Translations under genes and position numbers: made by a program
Assembly (NCBI GenBank): GCA_951394405.1
Contig: OX596339.1
Coordinates: 2,790,001-2,854,000 of the forward strand
Source of the DNA: Coprinellus micaceus
Lineage: Eukaryota; Basidiomycota; Agaricomycetes; Agaricales; Psathyrellaceae
Direction of reading: 5' to 3'
Length of the DNA: 64,000 nt
Notes under the pieces: model-generated
Told to the model about the DNA's origin: nothing
What the model saw: the letters and a program-made list of their open reading frames with translations, nothing else
The model's database searches: none
Part shown: positions 57,486-64,000 of the stretch, one piece after another
How positions within the stretch are numbered: position 1 is the first letter of the stretch
Layout of the letters: each line of letters starts with the position of its first letter

Positions 57486-59365
57486 TTAAAGCTCAGCCTT
57501 TTCCCTGGCGATGGTCTCGTCCTTCTTCTCCTCCTTTTCAGTGAAGGCAGCAAGGATATTGGCCTTGATCTTGAGCTCGTCGAGCTTCTTCTCGTTGAGG
57601 TTCTTCTTGGCAAGAATCTTTGCGAGTCTGTCAAGAAAAAATGCAAGGGAATAAAAAAGGTGCGATCAGCGATGGGGTCGGAGGACGTGGCCACAATCGT
57701 GGAGGTATGCGGCTATGCAAAAAGGTGTAAGCGCTTACCGCTTGGACTCCTTCTCGATATAGGCCTCGGCACCCCCAGCAACCTTCTCCATGGCGCGAAC
57801 ATAGTGCTTTGCGGCATCACCGGCCTTACCCGCGAGGGCCGTGGCGTCCTTGAGGAGAGTCGCGCGAGCACCCTTAGCAGCGGCGATGAATTGCTTCGCG
57901 ATCGCGTCCAAATCGGCAACACGACCAGCCTGCAAGAAATAGAGCGAACCAAGGGCATGGTAAGCATATCGATACGTGATAAAGTCAAGATAGCCATAGC
58001 CTCCTCGAATTAGGAAGGCTGGAGTATGTAGTGTGTACTGACCTGTGCATTCAATCCGCCACCAACAGCACGTTGAGCACCACATTTCTCGTTCAGGAAC
58101 TCCACGAGGAGAGCCTCCGACCGGCCACCGTTGTAGTCCTCAGGGGTCTTGTCTGCACCCTTGTTGAAGAACTTGATCGTCGGGTACGAGTTCACACCAT
58201 ACTTAGCCGCGAGGGGCTTGTTCTTCTCGTCATCGGCGTTCATGTTGGCCACGATGCACTGTCATTACGGGTTTGCAATGCACGCATAACGCGGAGCATA
58301 CAAGGTTAGAATGCAGGGCTCATTTTGGGGGTAGGAGCTACGGCCGGGACTCACGTTGGATTCGGGGGCAAACCATTGCGCAAGCTTCTCCCAAGTGGGC
58401 TTGAGGTTCTTGCAGTGTCCACACCAGGGTGCCTACAGACAAAACGCGAGGTTTCAATATCGATTGTGATACCCATATCGGTAGGCGCCCACCGTGAAAG
58501 TGATGAAAACGTTCTTGGTAGAGTCCTACGGGAAGCCAAGCACGGGCGTCAGCGGGAGTGAGGGTGTGCAGAGGGGTGTATTATCACGCACGAGGACAAC
58601 ATCATCGAAGTTGTTGACGTCGATCTTCTTAACAACACTGGGGGCCTTGACTGGGATCTTGGACTTAACCCCGGTCTGCTTCGTAACGCTGGACAGGGTG
58701 GGGACAGGGTGCGAGTTAGCATGTTGCTCGGCAGGTGGTGGGATGGGATGTGCGCTTACAAGGCAACAAGGGTGTCCAAATCGCGACCCTCCTCGTACTT
58801 GCTCTCAACGCCGTTCTTGTCAAAGTACTTCAATGCTTCAATGCAACAGTCAGCTCCCGTACGACAACGAGTTTGGGCGACACATACTGGGGAAGCCGGT
58901 AACACCGTACTTCTGGCCCAAAGCCTTGCCAGCGCCGTCTGCATCGACTTTGGCGATAACGACCTTGTCCTTTGCGTGCTCAAAAGCATTGGCGAGCTGT
59001 TCCCAGACAGGGGCGAGGTTCTAAACGAATTTGAACGAGAATTAGACGCCTTTCACCCGAAGCCGAGATGGTGTCATGACGCACCTTGCAGTGTCCACTT
59101 TAGGTCCCGAAGGTAAAAGCGCGCGTCAATTCCCTGTCTCTCCTTCCACAACCACATATCGAGCTTACCACCAAGGTGCAAAGCTGTAGAAAGTTCTTGT
59201 TAATTTCCGATACCTCCCCGGAAACTAATGGTATGCTTACAATTCCACAAACGCAGGGACCTTGCCGACAACGTCGTCAAAGTTGTCCGGAGTCAACTCC
59301 TGGACATTCGAGGCCGTGACACTAGCGATGAGCGCTCCAACGAGCAGCGGAATCGAGAACCTCAT
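57486..59365 (-). CDS. ER protein disulfide isomerase with ERp29-like C-terminal domain (ERp38 type)
   Basis: The ATG at 59363-59365 starts a signal peptide (MRFSIPLLVGALIASVTASN). Two thioredoxin domains follow, each with an intact CGHC active site: [20 protein letters not shown] and [20 protein letters not shown], with GVTGFPTLKYF and GVNSYPTIKFF as cis-Pro regions. The C-terminal helical ERp29-like domain (AGRVADLDAIAKQFIAAAKG to KILAKKNLNEKKLDELKIKA) ends in KAEL, an ER-retrieval variant of HDEL/KDEL. The protein is about 380 residues with about ten introns; the first CGHC codons are split by one. PDI forms and isomerises disulfides in nascent secretory proteins. A TGACGTGG element upstream suggests control by the unfolded protein response. 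Confidence 0.95.
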
Positions 59366-60227
59366 TTCGAGATATGAGGTGGAGGTGGTGGAAGAAAGGA
59401 AAGCGTGAGTGGAACCCTGTCGCGAGCGTCAGCGCCAACGAAATATAAAGCACTGACGTGGAGGTATTCCTTGATTGGATTGGTCAGCGGAATTTCAGTG
59501 TTGTCGGGCTCGGAGAAATTGGATTCTCGTTTCTCATGTTATCCTTCCATTTCTCGGGGCTCACGTTTATTGGGAGAGTATACGTGGCCTTTGACGGAGC
59601 TGACCTATATGTACCTCACAGGATCCTGAAAGACTGGAACACTCGACTTCAAGAGATAAATCTATGTTGTCGATGGTCGGGCCGCAATTCGCGGAAGGGT
59701 TGGTACAGCAGCGGGAAAGGTGGGTGCAGGGTCACGAAGGCGTTGGTATTTGAACCTCCAGAAGCTACGCCTATGGTGGTCCAGATGCCACGAGAACATA
59801 TGCAAATGTGACGCGGAATCGCTGCTCAAAGCAAGCATGGTTGAACTCCGAGAGGCGACTAAGAATCGAGAAGTCGCGCTCGCGACTGAACCCGACGCCG
59901 TCATAGTAAGGAGAACATGCGACCAAGCGTAATGGGGACATAGTAGAGGGAGTACTCGCGACCGCCTCTGACTCGCCTGTCCAGGGCGACCCCGACGCAA
60001 CCTTCCCACGCGCACAGGCGCCCAGTAAGTGCCCGATTTAGAAACTTTTTATCTCGAGCAAATCCTCCGACGCGATCAGTCAGCAGCAGTATTCGCAACC
60101 GAAAGTCATACTCATCGAGTTACTCAACACCTTCTCCCCGTCCTTATAACCCTTCTATTGGATTCTCCTGGGATTCACTAGAAACCCCAAACCCCCTCCG
60201 CCATACACCTCGATACCGACGAATACG
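59366..60227. other. Divergent region between the disulfide isomerase and SQT1
   Basis: About 860 bases. The left 120 bases form the isomerase promoter. The right end is the SQT1 promoter, CT-rich just before its ATG. Short frames in between (59405-60015, both strands) show no family. No third gene is supported. Confidence 0.5.
59444..59483 (-). promoter_or_regulatory. Isomerase promoter: TATA-like box, UPRE-like element, paired CCAAT
   Basis: Read on minus, two adjacent CCAAT boxes (59479-59483 and 59474-59478) are followed by CCACGTCA (59461-59454, the complement of TGACGTGG) and a TTTATA element (59449-59444), 80-118 bases before the ATG. TGACGTGG is the known unfolded-protein-response element core bound by Hac1/XBP1-type bZIP factors. 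The layout fits an ER-stress-inducible PDI gene. Confidence 0.6.
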
Positions 60228-61577
60228 ATGAGCTCCGGAAAGCAGCGCGCCGTCGACAACTTTGAGGACGAAGACCAGTACGAGGACCAGGAGGAGTTCA
60301 TCAACGAAGATGATGTCCTTGAAGAGCTCCAGGACGATGGAGATGCACCCATGGATGAAGAAGACGATGCCCAGGACGACGGCAACGATTTTGGGGAAGG
60401 ATCATCTGGAGTTATCGAGGACAACACCGTGCAGCACTTTACCGGACACAAGGCATCAGTATTCGCTGTTGCCGCCCATCCAACCGAACCCCTAGCCGCG
60501 TCTGGTGGCGAAGACGATGTGGGATACGTTTGGGATATCACAGATGGAGAGGTTATCGTCAAGCTTACAGGACACACGGATAGTGTATCGTGTATCGCCT
60601 GGAATTTTGACGGTGAGATTATCTCGACCGGTGGTATGGATGGAAAGATTAGGATCTGGAGAAGAGTGGGCAAGAAGGACTTCAGGACATGGGAGTTCCT
60701 GACCGAACTCACTGGTCCTGATGAAGTCAATGTGAGTCCTAGCTTCATTCTCATACTACCCTCCACCATCTAATCTTATCTCCCCTCAACTCAGGTTCTC
60801 AAATGGCATCCCAAAGGCAACGTCCTCCTCGCAGGTGGGAACGACGGCACCGTATGGCTCTGGCAACTCCCCTCCGGAAACACCATGCAAGTCTTCTCAG
60901 GCCACACCGGCGCCGTCAACTACGCCGAATTCACCCCCGACGGCAAGCGTATCGTGACTGCATGTTCCGACGGTATCCTCCTCTTCTGGGATCCCCGATC
61001 CCCCAACTCCCTCTTCAAGCTCGATCCTGCTCAAGACGCCCGTTTCGAGCTCGATGGAATAACCTCCATCGGCATTAACCCCGCTTGCACTCTTGCTGTG
61101 GTTGGCGGAGCCGCAGGAGGCCTCCGTATCGTTAACCTTGCCAAGGGGACGATCGTCAGCTCATTGGGTGGACACACCGAGGGCGAGAGTATCGAAAGCG
61201 TCGTGTTCGTCAACCTAACTGGAAAGGACGGTCAAGGCGTTGTGGTGACGGGCGCAACGGACGGGAAAGCATGTATCTGGGACTTGAACACAAACAGGCT
61301 GAGGATGACTTTGCAGCACGAAGACGCGATTACAACGCTCCTTGCCCTCCCCGCGCCCAAATCCTACCTCGTCGTCTCCGCTTCAGCAGACAGGACCCTC
61401 AAGACCTGGGACGCCCGAACAGGCACCCTCATTAAGACGCACAAGGGCCACCGCAGCGCCGTCCTCGGCGCCTCATTGGGTCTCGAAGGAAACATCGTCG
61501 TCAGTGCCGGAGACGATGGCCTGTGTGGCGTATGGACGACGGAGGTGACGGACGAGGATGGTGTGATGCAGGACTAA
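60228..61577 (+). CDS. SQT1: WD40 ribosome assembly chaperone SQT1 (AAMP family)
   Basis: Two exons (60228-60731 and 60795-61577) give 428 residues. A very acidic N-terminus (NFEDEDQYEDQEEFINEDDV) precedes a WD40 propeller of about eight blades: VQHFTGHKASVFAVAAHPTE, LTGHTDSVSCIAWNFDGEII, NVLLAGGNDGTVWLWQLPSG, MQVFSGHTGAVNYAEFTPDG, ACSDGILLFWD, GGHTEGESIESVVFVNL, VSASADRTLKTWDARTG, and VSAGDDGLCGVW. The acidic tail plus GHKASVFAVAAHP order match Sqt1/AAMP. In yeast Sqt1 captures nascent Rpl10 (uL16) and carries it to the pre-60S particle, so with TIF6 it is the second late-60S factor in this window. The start has a consensus leader and the TIF6-like housekeeping style. Confidence 0.95.
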
Positions 61578-61776
61578 AAACGGGTCTGGACGGACCTACT
61601 ATACCCATGCTCTCCATCTCCTTTGTCAGTAGATAGATGTATACTAGCCTACATACTTGAGCTAGAGAACCCTTGCACTCGAGCGCCTACGCACAGGTTC
61701 CGCCCCTGAAAGTGACGTCGCAGCATCAAACTGCGGTAGGCCGGCAAACAAACCCAAATCGCTCACCAAACCAATT

Positions 61777-63791
61777 GTGGCTTTGGAGCCGAACACCCCC
61801 TTCAATCCCAACCACCACATCGCCCGCTCGCAGAACCGCCCGCAGCGCACACATCCCTCTCGCCTTGTCGCTGGTCTGTTATGCCTCATGTTGCTGGCGA
61901 CACTGACGAGCTATATCATCCCGCTGTGCAGCTGGTTGATCTCTGGGGACACCAACGATAGTGCACACATATCAACGAAGAGTCGGGGTGGAAGGAAGGC
62001 TGAGCCGTTGAAGTTTGAGCTGCGGCACCTGCACGCGGTGTCGGAGGATGCGCATGTAGTCTTCCACGATGTGAACCGGGGCGACTACCGAGCATGGGCT
62101 GCGCAACAGCATTCGATACAAGACCAAGAAGACTTATCAGTCACAACCTCCCCACCCCTATCCTCCGATACCTCTCTATACGCGATACCCACACGACGCC
62201 TAACGACCTACCGACCACCCTCATTCGCAGAGTACGAAGCCGCACGCGTCCGTTCCGCCAAGTTCGGAGAAAACGTATGGTTGAACTGGGAGGAAGAGGT
62301 GATCCTTGGCCCGGACGTGGAAAAGCGGGAGACGCTTTTGCTGTTAGCCAAGATGGCGAACGACGCGTATGTGGAGCCGAACGACCCTGCGTGGTACGAG
62401 TTGCCCGGGGATTGGAATATTGTACGTCTGCTTTACCTACGCGCTCTTACGCGATCCTTCTGGTTGGGTTGTACTAACTCTACGTAAAGACATACCCGTT
62501 CGGCTGGGAGCCCGAATCCGACGGCTTCCGCGGACAGGTCTTCGCGACTGAAGATAACTCGACGATCATCGTCTCCATAAAGGGGACGTCCGCAGGGCTA
62601 TTTGGCGGAGGAGGGCCGACGGCGAAGAAGGATAAGCTGAACGACAACTTGTTGTTCAGCTGTTGTTGTGCGAGGATCGATTGGAGTTGGACGACTGTAT
62701 GCGGGTGCTACAGAGGGGGATCGAAGTGTGACTTAGATTGCTTGGAGAAAGCACTTGTGCACGATTCGCTGTTTTATCCTATTGGGACTGTGAGTGATTC
62801 CCCGTACGAGCTTCCGGCTTCTGTGCTAACACGGGAATAGAACTTATACAACAACTTAACCTACATGTAGTACGTGCACCCTCCCACATGATTGTTTCCC
62901 TCAGCTGACCCCATCTCCAGCCCAGAATCCACCGTCTGGCTCATCGGCCACTCACTCGGCGGAGCCCTCGCCAGCCTTCTCGGAGCAACGTTCGGAAACC
63001 CCGTCGTCGCGTTTGAATCGCCCGGGGAGAGACTCGCATCAACTCGACTCCACCTTCCCCAACCGGTGCGTACACGATCTTCCTTGTACTCTCAATACAT
63101 TTCGTACTCATAGAAGCTTTCCCGGCCCCGCTCGAACCTCAAACCCATTGTCCGATTCTCCGTACCTTGAATGCGCTTCGAACGCGATCCGAACTTTGAA
63201 CTCGGAATTCTGCAGCCTTCGCTCCATCATGTTACCCATGTATACCATACCGCGGATCCCATTGCTATGGGGACGTGCAACGGCGTTCTCTCGTCCTGTG
63301 CGCTTGGAGGATATGCGCTCGAAACTGGGTGAGTTCTACCGGCTCCGCGCTTCCTGCAATATCAATCCCTCTTCTCTTCCTGTTGGCGCCCACACCGTCC
63401 CATCCATCCCTTGCGTTCAATAACAAATCGAGAACGAACGAACGCTGACACGGGCATTACCTAGGTGCCATCTCGGCAGATCAATAATCTACGATACTGT
63501 TACCCATGCGGGGTGGAGTGTCGACGTCCGAACGCACGGAATCGTGGGGGTGATAGAGAAGATTTTGAAGGACCCGTGGCAGCCGAGTGTGGAAGAGGGG
63601 AGGGAGGTTCCTCAATTCCAGGATGAAGTGAATTGTGTGGTACGTTTCCCGCTTCTGTCTGTGGTGCGCGACACGGAAGTTAACCTGGACCTCGCTTTCT
63701 GTAGGAGTGCTACAGCTGGGAGTTTGGAGACTTCCCCGATCCCAAAGCCAAGTTCAGGCCTCGGCTGAATGGGACGAGTGTAGGTCCTTAG
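61777..63791 (+). CDS. ATG15: Vacuolar phospholipase ATG15 (lipase class 3)
   Basis: Seven exons (61777-62421, 62490-62789, 62841-62869, 62921-63065, 63216-63328, 63465-63639, 63705-63791) give 497 residues, phases consistent. A single N-terminal membrane anchor ([20 protein letters not shown]) is followed by the lumenal lipase. Family blocks are [59 protein letters not shown], the nucleophile elbow [40 protein letters not shown] with the acid Asp, and a [19 protein letters not shown] stretch with the His. Atg15 travels through multivesicular bodies to the vacuole and lyses autophagic bodies. The C-terminus ends just after [23 protein letters not shown]1 lies upstream on the same strand, 199 bases away. 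Confidence 0.95.
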
Positions 63792-64000
63792 CAGGGACAG
63801 TGTTCTTTGGTAGCGGACGATCCACGATTGAGTTTCTTGCGTGAAGCATTGTTGTAGAGATTAGATTCATGTGCATTTGTACCATTCTTGACGAACTATT
63901 GACGAACTATTCACTTGTTACCTTTCGATCATTCCCTCCCTGTCTTGCCCTCTGAACCGGCGGCCACTGGGGACCTGGATAAGAGACACGATTCATTTGA
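63792..64000. other. 3' UTR of ATG15 and window edge
   Basis: About 210 bases. A direct repeat TTGACGAACTA occurs twice (about 63887-63897 and 63899-63909). Nothing else is recognisable. Confidence 0.5.

Noticed and set aside
1..64000. CRISPR arrays, rRNA, tRNA or snRNA genes
   Set aside because: No regularly spaced repeats, and no convincing T-arm, 5S or U6-like sequence was seen on either strand. A tRNA search program could still find one I missed.

Overview
The window looks like nuclear DNA of a filamentous basidiomycete, most likely Agaricomycetes. Genes are dense and cut by many short GT-AG introns, mostly about 50-60 bases, often with a CTAAC or CTGAC branch site. The inventory is typical of mushroom-forming fungi: a NACHT NTPase, Ser/Thr-rich GPI-type and small secreted proteins, an intracellular GH13 amylase next to a sugar porter, an ERp38-type disulfide isomerase, and long disordered proteins. 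There are no operons, and I recognised no CRISPR array, rRNA or tRNA. Exon structures below were assembled by hand from reading frames and splice signals.

Left part (1-15.7 kb): the 3' end of an unknown gene; an AVT3-like vacuolar amino-acid transporter; a small CsbD-like hydrophilic protein (minus); a 1391-residue disordered protein with a thioredoxin-fold AhpC/TSA domain; a broken minus-strand pseudogene; TIF6 (minus) and NDUFAF7 (plus) sharing a 227-base promoter; and a FRA10AC1 homologue (minus).

Middle (15.7-42.4 kb): gene-poor stretches separate a Pro/Ser-rich conserved protein, a short phosphoprotein-like gene, CTF8 (minus) and a small secreted protein with two dibasic-ended repeats. 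Then follow BUB1 (minus), a 946-residue probable nuclear protein (minus), a GNAT acetyltransferase, a NACHT NTPase (minus, stop only 23 bases from the GNAT stop), a Gly/Met-rich protein (minus) and a coiled-coil nuclear protein.

Right part (42.4-64 kb): an intact, very intron-rich cytosolic alpha-amylase converges on an MFS sugar porter, suggesting a starch or maltodextrin use pair. A 5.7-kb stretch without a recognisable gene follows. Then come a GPI-anchored Ser/Thr-rich protein, a TDP2-like phosphodiesterase, an ER disulfide isomerase (all minus), SQT1 and ATG15.

Most genes are housekeeping: ribosome biogenesis (TIF6, SQT1), mitosis and cohesion (BUB1, CTF8), complex I assembly (NDUFAF7), ER folding and autophagy (ATG15). 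The least familiar items are the 27.5-kb secreted repeat protein, the peroxiredoxin-like giant with a duplicated motif, and the amylase with a GC-AG intron and a 4-base exon.
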